From positions 1 through 46,774 of the forward strand of contig DWVL01000081.1 of assembly GCA_019120275.1 (NCBI GenBank): a stretch of DNA of 46,774 nucleotides, read 5' to 3'. Position 1 is the stretch's first letter. Each line of letters opens with the position of its first letter. This DNA comes from Candidatus Mediterraneibacter excrementavium. Its GTDB lineage: Bacteria > Bacillota > Clostridia > Lachnospirales > Lachnospiraceae. The notes beneath the pieces are model-generated. The model made no database searches. It was not told the origin of the DNA and saw only the letters and a list, made by a program, of their open reading frames with translations. Positions 1 to 8,398 of this stretch are shown piece after piece. Made by a program: the position numbers and the translations under genes.

Positions 1-99
1 AACCGCAGGAATTTCAGTGATTTTCAAGGCAGACGATAGAGGCGTACTGGACGTACGCCGATTGAGGATAACACAGAAAATCACTGAAATTACGCGGTT
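1..99. repeat. Long dumbbell-shaped inverted repeat at the window edge
   Basis: Bases 1-25 are nearly the reverse complement of 76-99. A 16-bp perfect inner arm (10-25 with 76-91) and a 6-bp outer arm (AACCGC, 1-6, with GCGGTT, 94-99) are separated by a small unpaired bulge. The interior holds a second perfect hairpin, GGCGTAC (41-47) with GTACGCC (53-59), around a 5-base loop. Together they fold as a dumbbell or cruciform. No reading frame covers it. The window begins exactly at the outer arm, as expected if a multicopy repeat ended the contig, but copy number cannot be seen here. It could be a REP/MITE-like mobile repeat or a structured RNA. Confidence 0.7.
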
Positions 100-217
100 T
101 GGAGCGTATTGCCCCTTGTACACTGATGCTAACTTAAACAGTATATCACGTTGCTGCGTATATTTCCAGTTTTTAAGGGAATACTGAAAATATTGACACG
201 GTAAAGGAGGAAATAAC

Positions 218-421
218 ATGAAATGGTTTGATTACACCGCTCTGACACTTGTGATCACGGGCGCGGTCAACTGGCTTCTGATCGGCATCTTCCGCTTTGA
301 CCTTGTTGCCTTTCTCTTTGGGAACATGAGCTGGCTGTCGAGAATCATTTATACTCTTGTAGGTCTGTGCGGACTGTACCTGCTCAGTCTGTATGGAAGG
401 ATCAGAGGAATGTCCGAATAG
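218..421 (+). CDS. DUF378 / YuzA-like small membrane protein
   Basis: This 67-residue protein has two hydrophobic segments (about residues 6-26 and 42-60). Segments rich in TGAVNW and LIGIF, followed by a second helix with a YTLVGLCGLY pattern, match the DUF378 (YuzA-type) family, whose function is unknown. A strong Shine-Dalgarno, AAAGGAGG at about 204-211, precedes the ATG by a normal distance. It is one of few plus-strand genes, converges with dacA and ends just before a shared terminator. No clear promoter was identified upstream. The family call is fairly secure; no function can be assigned. Confidence 0.8.
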   Translation: MKWFDYTALTLVITGAVNWLLIGIFRFDLVAFLFGNMSWLSRIIYTLVGLCGLYLLSLYGRIRGMSE

Positions 422-431
422 AATGTACAGC

Positions 432-477
432 AAAAAACCTTCCGCATCCGTTCAATTTCCGGATGCGGAAGGTTTTT
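432..477. terminator. Bidirectional intrinsic terminator
   Basis: AAAAAACCTTCCGCATCCG and its reverse complement form a long perfect stem around a 9-base loop, with an A-run on one side and a T-run on the other. It lies between the convergent DUF378 gene (ends 421) and dacA (ends 484) and can stop transcription from both sides. Confidence 0.92.
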
Positions 478-483
478 ATCCTG

Positions 484-1521
484 TTATTTTATTCCGCTGA
501 TCATCAGCTGATCCATCTGCGCATAGAGCACATCGCGTCCCGGTGCGCCCATGATCACAGATATATAATGTCCGCCGTCGCTGCCCTCGTCATAAATGAT
601 CAGACAGTTCCCGGCAAGTTTTGTCGTTCCTGTCTTGCCTCCAAGCACCGTTATTCCCTGCGGCATGTCGTGATGATCGCTGTTGTACTGGTTCGTCGGA
701 ACCCAGGTTTCCGTACGCACTGCGCCATCCGCTCCCGTAAGTGTCCCGGTATATGAATCCATGGTAATAATATCTACAAAACGCTGATCTTTTATACATG
801 CGTTAAAGATCAGATACAGATCATACGCTGTTGTATAATGATTATCATCATGCAGGCCATGGGGATTCACAAAATGTGTTCCTGTAGCTCCAAGCGCAGC
901 CGCTTCCTGATTCATCAGTTCCGCAAACGCTTCAATGCTTCCGGATATATGCTCTGCAATCGCTGCGCCGCAGTCATTTCCGGAATGAAGGATCAGGCCG
1001 CACAACAGATCATAGAGTGTAACGGTATCGCCTGCGCGCAGTCCGCATGTCACTTCATCCCAGTTAAAATCCACTGCATTCTCACTTACAGTCACCACAT
1101 CATCAAGGTTGCCGTATTTCAACGTAACATACGCTGTCATAACCTTAGTTGTACTGGCCGGATAAACTTTATCAAAGAGTTTGTATCCGCACAGAACCGC
1201 ATCCTCGTCCAGGTCAAACAGTCCCGCTGAATGCAGTTCCTCATCCGGCTGGAATCCATCCAGCGCAACTTCCGAATCAGTAACGCAAAGATCCGATGAG
1301 AACATACTGCCCTGCCATACGGAACTGTTATAATGTTCATATTCATACTCCGCAGTATAATCGTGCATCCGGTCCATTACAAAAGTACCGGCTACAATGC
1401 CCGCTCCTATAAAAAGGACCATGCATATCAGCGCCGCTGCCGCTGCACGCTGCCGTCTCCGTCTTCTTATCGCCCTGGACCTGCGGCTCCTGCGAAGAGT
1501 TCTGCTATTTGTAGATTTCAC
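484..1521 (-). CDS. dacA: Serine-type D-alanyl-D-alanine carboxypeptidase (low-molecular-weight PBP)
   Basis: Removes the terminal D-Ala from peptidoglycan stem peptides outside the membrane. All three penicillin-binding motifs are visible: SxxK as STTK (S123-K126), SGN (180-182) and KTG (296-298, within GGKTGTT). The N-terminus is very arginine-rich (about residues 8-25) and followed by one hydrophobic helix (about 28-48), so the enzyme is probably anchored by its N-terminus; the C-terminal anchor domain common in DacA/PBP5 is not obvious, and at 345 residues it is on the short side. The start is GTG at 1521, inside the last 17 bases of mgsA, with an AGAGGAGA ribosome site about 10 bases upstream. 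It is the last gene of the mre-min cluster. The exact dac paralogue is uncertain. Confidence 0.88.
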   Translation of the reverse strand: MKSTNSRTLRRSRRSRAIRRRRRQRAAAAALICMVLFIGAGIVAGTFVMDRMHDYTAEYEYEHYNSSVWQGSMFSSDLCVTDSEVALDGFQPDEELHSAGLFDLDEDAVLCGYKLFDKVYPASTTKVMTAYVTLKYGNLDDVVTVSENAVDFNWDEVTCGLRAGDTVTLYDLLCGLILHSGNDCGAAIAEHISGSIEAFAELMNQEAAALGATGTHFVNPHGLHDDNHYTTAYDLYLIFNACIKDQRFVDIITMDSYTGTLTGADGAVRTETWVPTNQYNSDHHDMPQGITVLGGKTGTTKLAGNCLIIYDEGSDGGHYISVIMGAPGRDVLYAQMDQLMISGIK

Positions 1522-1900
1522 GCCAGTCCAAATCTCCTCTGTCCAATGCCAGGATCAGCGCTTCCGCTGTGGCAATATTTGTCGCGATCGGTATATTATA
1601 CATATCGCAGAGTTTAACGATATCATTGACATCCGGTTCGTGCGGGCGCGGTGCAAGCGGATCTCTGAAGAAAATGAGCAGGTCGATGTTGTTGTTTTCG
1701 ATCTGGGACCCCAGCTGCTGCTTCCCGCCAAGATGTCCGGCAAGGAATTTGTGTATGTTCAGATTTGTTACACTTTCCACAAGGTTTCCGGTTGTTCCTG
1801 TCGCATATAGTTCGTGTTTGCTGAGTATTCCCCTGTATGCAATGCAAAAATTCTGCATCAGCTTCTTTTTCGCATCATGTGCGATCAGTCCGATGTTCAT
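1505..1900 (-). CDS. mgsA: Methylglyoxal synthase
   Basis: Converts dihydroxyacetone phosphate to methylglyoxal and phosphate, a bypass of lower glycolysis in the cytoplasm. The family signatures are present: IALIAHD-like start (IGLIAHDAKK), the phosphate-binding ATGTTG segment, and FFRDPL followed by PHEPDV, which carries the catalytic Asp and His region. At 131 residues it has the usual single-domain length. ATG at 1900 is chosen because AAGGAG lies 8 bases upstream; a GTG at 1909 would directly abut that site. It follows rodA by 12 bases, an order common in clostridia (minD-minE-rodA-mgsA), and overlaps dacA by 17 bases. Confidence 0.95.
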   Translation of the reverse strand: MNIGLIAHDAKKKLMQNFCIAYRGILSKHELYATGTTGNLVESVTNLNIHKFLAGHLGGKQQLGSQIENNNIDLLIFFRDPLAPRPHEPDVNDIVKLCDMYNIPIATNIATAEALILALDRGDLDWREIYK

Positions 1901-1912
1901 AATCGTCACTCC

Positions 1913-3046
1913 TTATTGGTATTTGTTAGGCTGTAAACCGACGTTCAATACGAAACCGATCCCCATAAAAAAGCACACAACGGAAGTCAGTCCATAACTT
2001 ACGAAGGGCAGCGACAGACCTGTATTCGGAAGGATCAGAGTAGCCACACCGATATTGATAAAACTCTGTATCCCTATCAGTGCGGCAACGCCGCCGCAGA
2101 TGATCCGCCCCCCTGTATCTTTCGCTTTCAAGCCAATCATTATACACCTTATTACAATTAATAATAACAAAAATATAACCGCACAACAACCCACAAATCC
2201 CAATTCTTCACCGATTATTGCAAAAATAAAATCTGTCTGCGGTTCAGAAACAAAATTCCCGTTCTTTACAGATGTCGTCGCATCGTTATTGTATCCTTTC
2301 CCTGACAGCTGACCGGAGCCGATCGCCATAACCGAATTCAGCTGCTGATAAGATTCATCCGACGCATATTTCTCAGGTTCCAGCCAGGCCAGTATTCTTT
2401 CCTGCTGATAATCCCTGAGAATCGGCTGATTCGGCTGTACGGCAATGGCAAGAAAGATAACGACCGTTGGTATGGCGATCGCCAGTACTGTGCCGACAAA
2501 TTTATAGCTCAGTCCGCCCAGGAACATTAACGCACAGAACAATGCAGCCACACACAGTGTGGTTGATAAGTTCGGCTGCATAAAGATCATCGCCAGCGAA
2601 GGGAGGATCAGCCCGACAGCCTGAAGGATCACTTTCGGATTATTGATCGAGTTCTCCCTGTCGGAAAGAAACTTTGCGAAAAACAGGATCATCAGGATCT
2701 TCGTCAGATCCGAAGGCTGAAACTGGAATCCGAGATTCAGCCACCTTCTCGCTCCGTTCGCCGAAACACCCAGCCCCGGAATCCAGATTGCAGCCAGCAT
2801 TGCAAGATTCAGAAAATACAATGGCCAGTAAAGAGACATCACCCAGTTATAATCGATCAGTGAGATCACCACCATGGCAATGATGCCAAGAATCACACCG
2901 AGCACCTGTCTCCCCATCAGGTCAGGACTTGCGCTGTTGACCATGAAGATGCCGAAGATCGACAATATAACGACAGGAATAACGAGGCTTAGCTTATAAT
3001 CTTTTATATTATAATGTAAATTCAGTTTTTTCAGAAAAGCTTTCAA
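1913..3046 (-). CDS. rodA: SEDS-family peptidoglycan glycosyltransferase RodA
   Basis: A 377-residue integral membrane protein of the RodA/FtsW/SpoVE (SEDS) family, which polymerises lipid II into glycan strands during elongation in partnership with PBP2. About ten hydrophobic segments can be traced. The conserved stretch EPQTDFIFAIIGEELGF and the C-terminal GLSLPFVSYG motif are present. RodA is preferred over FtsW or SpoVE because it sits with mreBCD and the class B PBP. The start is TTG at 3046, overlapping the minE stop as TTGA, with GGGAG about 8 bases upstream, so translation is probably coupled. Confidence 0.92.
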   Translation of the reverse strand: MKAFLKKLNLHYNIKDYKLSLVIPVVILSIFGIFMVNSASPDLMGRQVLGVILGIIAMVVISLIDYNWVMSLYWPLYFLNLAMLAAIWIPGLGVSANGARRWLNLGFQFQPSDLTKILMILFFAKFLSDRENSINNPKVILQAVGLILPSLAMIFMQPNLSTTLCVAALFCALMFLGGLSYKFVGTVLAIAIPTVVIFLAIAVQPNQPILRDYQQERILAWLEPEKYASDESYQQLNSVMAIGSGQLSGKGYNNDATTSVKNGNFVSEPQTDFIFAIIGEELGFVGCCAVIFLLLLIVIRCIMIGLKAKDTGGRIICGGVAALIGIQSFINIGVATLILPNTGLSLPFVSYGLTSVVCFFMGIGFVLNVGLQPNKYQ

Positions 3047-3252
3047 TGATTTTCTCCCATGTATTTTATATGTATATCTGTGCGTGTGATCTCAATATCA
3101 ATCTGGGCCGGTTCAATCTCCATATATTTTGAAACCGTCTGATACAGTTCTTTTGTCAGTCTTTCCACCGCATCCGGCGCACATTGGACCCGGTCGGACA
3201 CGAGCAGATTCTTCAGCCGTTCTCTGGCGATAAAGACAGACTGTGCACTCAT
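3043..3252 (-). CDS. minE: Cell division topological specificity factor MinE (short)
   Basis: Stimulates MinD ATPase and drives Min oscillation at the membrane. The 69 residues contain the MinD-contact helix (IARERLKNLLVSDR), followed by the KYMEI segment and beta-strand IDIEITRTDIHIKYM of the dimer domain. Typical MinE is about 85-90 residues and begins with a hydrophobic/basic membrane-targeting segment such as LDFFxRFF. Here the protein starts almost directly at the MinD-contact helix, and the C-terminus is also short. The ATG overlaps the minD stop (ATGA) and has GGAGGGAG just upstream, so no longer in-frame start is supported. It overlaps rodA by 4 bases. Confidence 0.9.
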   Translation of the reverse strand: MSAQSVFIARERLKNLLVSDRVQCAPDAVERLTKELYQTVSKYMEIEPAQIDIEITRTDIHIKYMGENH

Positions 3253-4055
3253 CTGGCTCCCTCCTGGCCTCGGCGGAAGAAACCGGAAATCTTTTCAAAG
3301 ATGCCTTCGTGTTTCATATAATCCTCTACAGGAATATCCTCTCCTGTGAGCCTGCGGCAGATATTCATATAGGAACGGCCTGCCACAGAGTCTTCGCCTG
3401 TGACCGGTTCACCCTGATTTGTCGCGATCACAACCTGCTCATCATCAGGGATCACTCCAAGCAGGTCAACAGCCAGTATCTCGGTAACGTCATCGACCGA
3501 CATCATATCTCCACGTTTAACCATGTCAATCCTCAACCGGTTGATGATCAGTTCATTCCTGCGGATGCCTGATGATTCCAGAAGGCCGATGATCCGGTCT
3601 GCATCACGGATCGCAGACACCTCCGGTGTCGTGACAACAATCGAACGGTCTGCACCGGCAATCGCATTCTGGAAACCCTGCTCGATCCCTGCCGGACAGT
3701 CCAGAAGAATAAAATCATAATCGCCCCTGATCTCTCCGATCAGTTTTTTCATCTGTTCCGGGGATACGCTTGTCTTGTCCCTGGTCTGTGCAGAAGGAAG
3801 CAGACAAAGCTGCGGGTATCGCTTGTCTTTAATCAGCGCCTGCTTCAGTCTGCAGTTTCCTTCTATCACATCCACAATATTGTATACGATACGGTTTTCC
3901 AGTCCCAGCACTACATCAAGATTCCGCAGTCCGAGATCCGTATCGATAACCATAACCTTCTTTTCGAGCATGGAAAGGCCTGTCCCGATATTGGCTGTTG
4001 TAGTTGTCTTCCCGACTCCGCCTTTTCCCGATGTAATGACGATCACTTCACCCAT
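3249..4055 (-). CDS. minD: Septum site-determining ATPase MinD
   Basis: A deviant Walker-A ATPase that binds the membrane when ATP-loaded and positions the septum. The 268 residues begin with the signature KGGVGKTT (11-18), followed by VIDTDLGLRNLD and the DCPAGI Walker B. The C-terminal IFEKISGFFRRG is an amphipathic membrane-targeting helix. ATG 4055 is selected because AGGAGGAG lies directly upstream and the protein then starts at the usual MinD position; the frame is open for 36 more codons but those residues are unlike MinD and run into mrdA. It is followed by minE with a 4-base overlap. No minC precedes it. Confidence 0.96.
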   Translation of the reverse strand: MGEVIVITSGKGGVGKTTTTANIGTGLSMLEKKVMVIDTDLGLRNLDVVLGLENRIVYNIVDVIEGNCRLKQALIKDKRYPQLCLLPSAQTRDKTSVSPEQMKKLIGEIRGDYDFILLDCPAGIEQGFQNAIAGADRSIVVTTPEVSAIRDADRIIGLLESSGIRRNELIINRLRIDMVKRGDMMSVDDVTEILAVDLLGVIPDDEQVVIATNQGEPVTGEDSVAGRSYMNICRRLTGEDIPVEDYMKHEGIFEKISGFFRRGQEGAR

Positions 4056-4107
4056 AATGTTCTCCTCCTGTTTAAGACCTGTCAGTATATCATACGCACC
4101 ACAGACA

Positions 4108-6969
4108 TCAGTCTCCTGCCATACCACTGCTGATCTCTGCCGCATGTCCTGTGATAAGCTCATTTTTCAGATCCGGATCAAAATAAATCCTGAGGACATC
4201 ACGTGCGACTTCAGAAGCATATCCGGAATTATATCCGTACGCGATACGTGTGGCGATCGATACCTCCGGGGAATCTGCAGGCGCATATCCGACAAACAGC
4301 GCATGGTTGGCATGAAGTTCATTATGCTGGGCGGTACCGGTCTTCCCTGCCATGGAAAATTCCAGCCCCACGAATGTGGAATAGTGACTTGTTACCATCC
4401 GTTCCATTCCTTCCTGGATCATATCCCAGGTCGATGGATCAACCTCATTGATCGTACGGACTACTTCCGCTTCATTATCCCTGAGGAGATTCCCGTTTGC
4501 GTCCGCCGTCTTATCGACCAGAGTCAGATCGTATACGGTTCCGCGGTTTGCGATCGTCGTAACATAACGGTTCAGCTGACTGACCGTATAGTTATGGTTG
4601 CCCTGGCCGATCGCCGACTGGATCGAATACTCATTGGAGATATCCGGAGAAGCTTCATCGATCTCAAGACCGGATTTTTCGCCGAGTCCAAACAGTTCGG
4701 CATATTTTGCCAGATTGTCTGTACCCTGTGTGCTGTCATAATGCCCTTCCTGGTCGATGCTGAGTCTGTATCCTACTGTGTAAAAGAAGACGTTGCAGGA
4801 ATTCTCGATCGCACCGACGACGTCCAGCGATCCGTGGCCATTGGGATAAACCCAGCATCTCGGACTTGGCGTTACCGTCGTAAATTCGCCGTTGCAGTAT
4901 ATCTGACTTCCTCCGTCGATCACGCCTTCTTCGAGGCCGGCTGTCGCCGAGATCATCTTGAATGTAGAACCCGGCGCTGTCTTCTCCTGTGTCGCGCGGT
5001 TATAGAATGTCCGCGCCGTACCGGTCGCCAGCTGATTGTAATATACCGAATCCATCGTATTGGCCAGACGGTTGTTGTCGTATCCCGGATAGGATACGCA
5101 TGCAAGTACATCGCCGGTATTCGGGTCTGTTACAACAAGTCCGCCCGAGCACGGCTCCATTCCCAGCTGTCCGGGTGTGATCTCCAGATTGTAGATCTTA
5201 TTGTACAGCCATCCGAAAGGACTGACGGATCCGTCCATGAGGCCGTTGTAAGCATTCTCATCCATCGGAAGCACACCCTGTTCATATATGATCGCACACA
5301 TCTGTCTGCCGGTGATACTCCCTGATTTTATAAGATATTCATAGAGAAGTTTGTCGAAATCACTGTCTGTACTCAAATATTCCTGCAGATAATCCAGAAG
5401 CTCCTGATAGATCTCCTCCGAACTTGAATATGTGCTGCCCCCCAGGATGGATGTATCGATCCAGTTCTGAGAAATCGCATAATTCAGGAATGTATACAGA
5501 CTGATCGTCTCATCCTGTGTCCATGCAAGCAGCGTTTCATCTGTCGAATCAACAGCGTCAGATATGACAATCCCCGTCTTTTCGACCAGAATCTGACGGT
5601 AAATATAAGACATATAGGCCTGCATTTCTTCTGAAAGATCCCTGTATGCCGGGGCATCAGCGCTCTGAAGCTGCGACATGATCTCTCCGATCACAGTCTC
5701 GTGCCTTTCCTGGAACACTGCGTTTACAGCCTGCTCTGCAGGTCCTGCATCCTCAGCCGCAAAATGTCTCATATCGATCAGACCGTTGGCAATGAACGCA
5801 TGATAGGCATCGCTGACCGGGATCAGGATGCTGCTTGCATCTTTAGCCGTAGCCGGATCATAGTTAAGGGTATCCGTCAGTTTGCTGAGCAGGATGCCGG
5901 CTATCTTCTCTTCCAGCAGCCTGTAGGCACTGATCTGAAGATCTTTGTCGATCGTAAGATACACGTCATTTCCGGCCTTTGGATCCGTCGTACTGATCGT
6001 CTCGGTCACTTTGCCAAGATTATCCACATAGTAGACCGCTTCGCCTTTCTCTCCCTGAAGTGTACTGTCGTATACCTGCTCGATCCCCCATTTTCCTACA
6101 ATATCTGAGCGCGAATACCGTTCTTTCTGCTTTTCATCCAGCGCATCATATTCTTCCTGTGACATTAGTCCTGTATATCCGATGATCGATGAAAAATACT
6201 GCCCGTCCGGATACCGGCGGAGTGAAGTCTCTTCCACGTCCACTCCGGCAAGAGAATCCTGATTTTCCATGATCGCCGCTGCAGTTTCATCACTGACGTC
6301 GGAAGCAAGCGTTGTAGACCTGTACTGCTGATAACCGTTCAGGCCCATCGCATAGCGCATATTAACCATTTTCAGGATGTACGCCGGATCATTCGTGCTG
6401 TCATCCAGTCCGTAACGCTTTTCACAGAGATAATGGATCAGTTCTTCTGCAGTCTGGTTCTTCTCTTCGTCCTCCAGATCATCTACGTATGCTTCTCCAT
6501 AGACGTCCGCGATAAAGCGCAGACGCCTGGTTTCATTTGTCTCGGCATATTCGTATTCGCCTGCCGAATTCAGGATAACCCCAAAACTGTCGATCACCGA
6601 ATCCCCGTTCTTTTCCACAAGAGTAAGGACCTGGTCCAGGATGCTGTTGAGTATTCTGTTCCTGTCCTTCTCTTTCATATCAGTCGGTATAGTATCCTTG
6701 ATCGTTACGGAATAGGCGAGTTCATTATAAGCCAGAATATTCCCGTTACGGTCATAAATATTTCCTCTCGTCGCTGCGATCGAATTCGTCCGCCGGATCT
6801 GAAGTTCATAATTTTCAAGATAGTTTTCACCGTTGACGATCTGAAGGTAAAAAAGCCTTCCGATTAGAATAACGGATGTCATACAGAATACCAGGATCAG
6901 GACGACCAGCCTGGATTTCATGACATATTCCGCCGCTTCTTTTATTCTGTCTATGATCTCTCTAAACAA
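4108..6969 (-). CDS. mrdA: Penicillin-binding protein 2, elongation-specific transpeptidase
   Basis: A class B PBP that cross-links peptidoglycan during elongation together with RodA. It has an N-terminal membrane helix, a dimerisation domain (ATRGNIYDRNG onward) and a transpeptidase domain with STFK (Ser codon 4966-4968), SCN (Ser codon 4798-4800) and KTGT (Lys codon 4342-4344). At about 953 residues it is much longer than classical PBP2 (about 650-700). Much of the extra length is an acidic, helical insertion of roughly 280 residues before the transpeptidase core (about 5,190-5,910). TTG 6969 is preferred: AAAGGAG lies 11 bases upstream and the start overlaps the mreD stop by 8 bases. An ATG at 7017 gives 969 residues but has no ribosome site. 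Confidence 0.9.
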   Translation of the reverse strand: MFREIIDRIKEAAEYVMKSRLVVLILVFCMTSVILIGRLFYLQIVNGENYLENYELQIRRTNSIAATRGNIYDRNGNILAYNELAYSVTIKDTIPTDMKEKDRNRILNSILDQVLTLVEKNGDSVIDSFGVILNSAGEYEYAETNETRRLRFIADVYGEAYVDDLEDEEKNQTAEELIHYLCEKRYGLDDSTNDPAYILKMVNMRYAMGLNGYQQYRSTTLASDVSDETAAAIMENQDSLAGVDVEETSLRRYPDGQYFSSIIGYTGLMSQEEYDALDEKQKERYSRSDIVGKWGIEQVYDSTLQGEKGEAVYYVDNLGKVTETISTTDPKAGNDVYLTIDKDLQISAYRLLEEKIAGILLSKLTDTLNYDPATAKDASSILIPVSDAYHAFIANGLIDMRHFAAEDAGPAEQAVNAVFQERHETVIGEIMSQLQSADAPAYRDLSEEMQAYMSYIYRQILVEKTGIVISDAVDSTDETLLAWTQDETISLYTFLNYAISQNWIDTSILGGSTYSSSEEIYQELLDYLQEYLSTDSDFDKLLYEYLIKSGSITGRQMCAIIYEQGVLPMDENAYNGLMDGSVSPFGWLYNKIYNLEITPGQLGMEPCSGGLVVTDPNTGDVLACVSYPGYDNNRLANTMDSVYYNQLATGTARTFYNRATQEKTAPGSTFKMISATAGLEEGVIDGGSQIYCNGEFTTVTPSPRCWVYPNGHGSLDVVGAIENSCNVFFYTVGYRLSIDQEGHYDSTQGTDNLAKYAELFGLGEKSGLEIDEASPDISNEYSIQSAIGQGNHNYTVSQLNRYVTTIANRGTVYDLTLVDKTADANGNLLRDNEAEVVRTINEVDPSTWDMIQEGMERMVTSHYSTFVGLEFSMAGKTGTAQHNELHANHALFVGYAPADSPEVSIATRIAYGYNSGYASEVARDVLRIYFDPDLKNELITGHAAEISSGMAGD

Positions 6970-7495
6970 ATCTGCTTGCACTCCTTTTCTCTTCCTCTTC
7001 CAGACGTCTGTTGACATACAGCAGCAGAGGGTATGCGATGAGCGTTATCGCGATCGTATAAATTGTTTCCGGGATAATGATCCGATTGAAATAATACGGG
7101 AAATTAAAATCGCTTCTGAGCAGAAATGTCAGAAAATAAACAGACATTCCATACAGCAGGTCGGTCCCTGTGATCAGAAGCAGAGGAAGTTTGATATCCT
7201 CGTCAAAATAAATCTGTTCAAAGACCCCGTTCACATACCCAGCGATCAGATATATAAGTGCGTAGAAACCGATCATGTCGCCGGACTGGATATCGATCAA
7301 AAGGCCTGAAATGAAGCCGACGATCATCCCTTCCCTCGGGCCTCGCATAAATCCGAAAGATGCCGTCACAATAAGCATAAAATTAGGCTTGACCCCTGCA
7401 ATTTCAAGTGAAGGAAAGACTGCTGTCTGCAGCAGATATGCAGCAAGAAGGATCACCGCGGTCACGACGATCCGCCTGATCTTAATGGATTTCAT
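6962..7495 (-). CDS. mreD: Rod shape-determining membrane protein MreD
   Basis: A 177-residue polytopic membrane protein of the elongasome. It shows five or six hydrophobic segments, with the family-typical KPNFMLIVTASFGFMRGPREGMIVGF region and GLLIDIQSGDMIGFYAL. GGAG lies just upstream of the ATG. It sits between mreC and mrdA, the canonical order, and its stop overlaps the preferred mrdA start. The identification rests on both sequence pattern and context. Confidence 0.93.
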   Translation of the reverse strand: MKSIKIRRIVVTAVILLAAYLLQTAVFPSLEIAGVKPNFMLIVTASFGFMRGPREGMIVGFISGLLIDIQSGDMIGFYALIYLIAGYVNGVFEQIYFDEDIKLPLLLITGTDLLYGMSVYFLTFLLRSDFNFPYYFNRIIIPETIYTIAITLIAYPLLLYVNRRLEEEEKRSASRFV

Positions 7496-7525
7496 TTATC
7501 ATACTCCTCTAATGCTCTGATACTG

Positions 7526-8398
7526 TCATTCTCCGGCGTCATTTTCGCCGGTAAGCTCCGCTTTTGTCGTTTTGATCACGAGGACCTCCTGAATATTCCT
7601 GAAATCAACAGCCGGAGTGATATAACCGGATCTGGTCAGATTGTTGGAGTCCACATTGATCTCGCTGACTGAACCGATCAGGATCCCCTGGAGATATTTG
7701 TCACTGATATAGGAGGTGACGATCTGATCGCCAACAGCAACCACATTATCGTTATTTTCCATCTGATCAAAGGCGATCTGACCTGTGCTCATCAGGGAGA
7801 GATCGCCGCTGATGATACACGTATCCGATGTCGAGAGCACCATTCCGCTCACATTTGTGGAATCATCTATGATGGAACGCACCTTGGACCACGTAGGGCC
7901 TACCTCTGTGACAATCCCGGCAAGTCCGCTGCCTGCAAGGACATTCATATCTGCCTCGATCCCGTCCAGACTCCCTTTGTCTATCGTAAATGTATTGAAC
8001 CAGTTGCCTGAATCTCTTCCTATCACATGGGCCGCTGTCTTCTCATATTCCGCATAATTCTGATCAAGCTCGTAAAGCTCCTGCAGGCGCTCATATTCAT
8101 AGCTTTCCTCCAGAAGATAGTTGTTTTCTGTCGTCAGCGCGTCCACCTGCTCTTTCAGCCTGTCATTTTCTTCCTGAAGCTGCTGGAGCGTGGCAAAATT
8201 ATCTTTCAGGTCCCCGAGCCAGCCGCCGACATGATTGATTCCCTGCTGAAGAGGTACGACTGTCACATTAGCCAGGATCCTGAAAGGGCCGGCCGCTTTG
8301 TCCGAAAAAGAAGAGAGCACCATCATAAATGCACAGAACACGGACAGTCCGATCAGTATATATCTGTTTGTACGCGTAATCTGATTTTTTTTCTTCAT
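7526..8398 (-). CDS. mreC: Rod shape-determining protein MreC
   Basis: An extracytoplasmic scaffold linking MreB filaments with PBP2 and RodA. It has an N-terminal membrane helix (about residues 11-30), a coiled coil rich in Leu and Glu (about 65-110, LQQLQEENDRLKEQ) and the beta-barrel MreC core, including VIGRDSGNWFNTFTIDKGS. It is about 290 residues long. ATG 8398 overlaps the mreB stop as ATGA and has AGGTGG upstream; a GTG nine bases earlier is possible but less well placed. It is followed after 30 bases by mreD. Confidence 0.94.
   Translation of the reverse strand: MKKKNQITRTNRYILIGLSVFCAFMMVLSSFSDKAAGPFRILANVTVVPLQQGINHVGGWLGDLKDNFATLQQLQEENDRLKEQVDALTTENNYLLEESYEYERLQELYELDQNYAEYEKTAAHVIGRDSGNWFNTFTIDKGSLDGIEADMNVLAGSGLAGIVTEVGPTWSKVRSIIDDSTNVSGMVLSTSDTCIISGDLSLMSTGQIAFDQMENNDNVVAVGDQIVTSYISDKYLQGILIGSVSEINVDSNNLTRSGYITPAVDFRNIQEVLVIKTTKAELTGENDAGE

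Noticed and set aside
120-217. Promoter for the DUF378 gene
   Set aside because: A TTGACA occurs at about 193-198 but lies directly before the ribosome site without room for a -10; other candidates have poor spacing.
4056-4163. N-terminal extension of MinD or a remnant of minC
   Set aside because: The 36 extra codons overlap the end of mrdA and show no MinC or MinD pattern.
3775-5325. 516-codon open frame on the plus strand
   Set aside because: It lies opposite mrdA and minD, whose motifs are unmistakable, and shows no recognisable domain. It is an antisense shadow.
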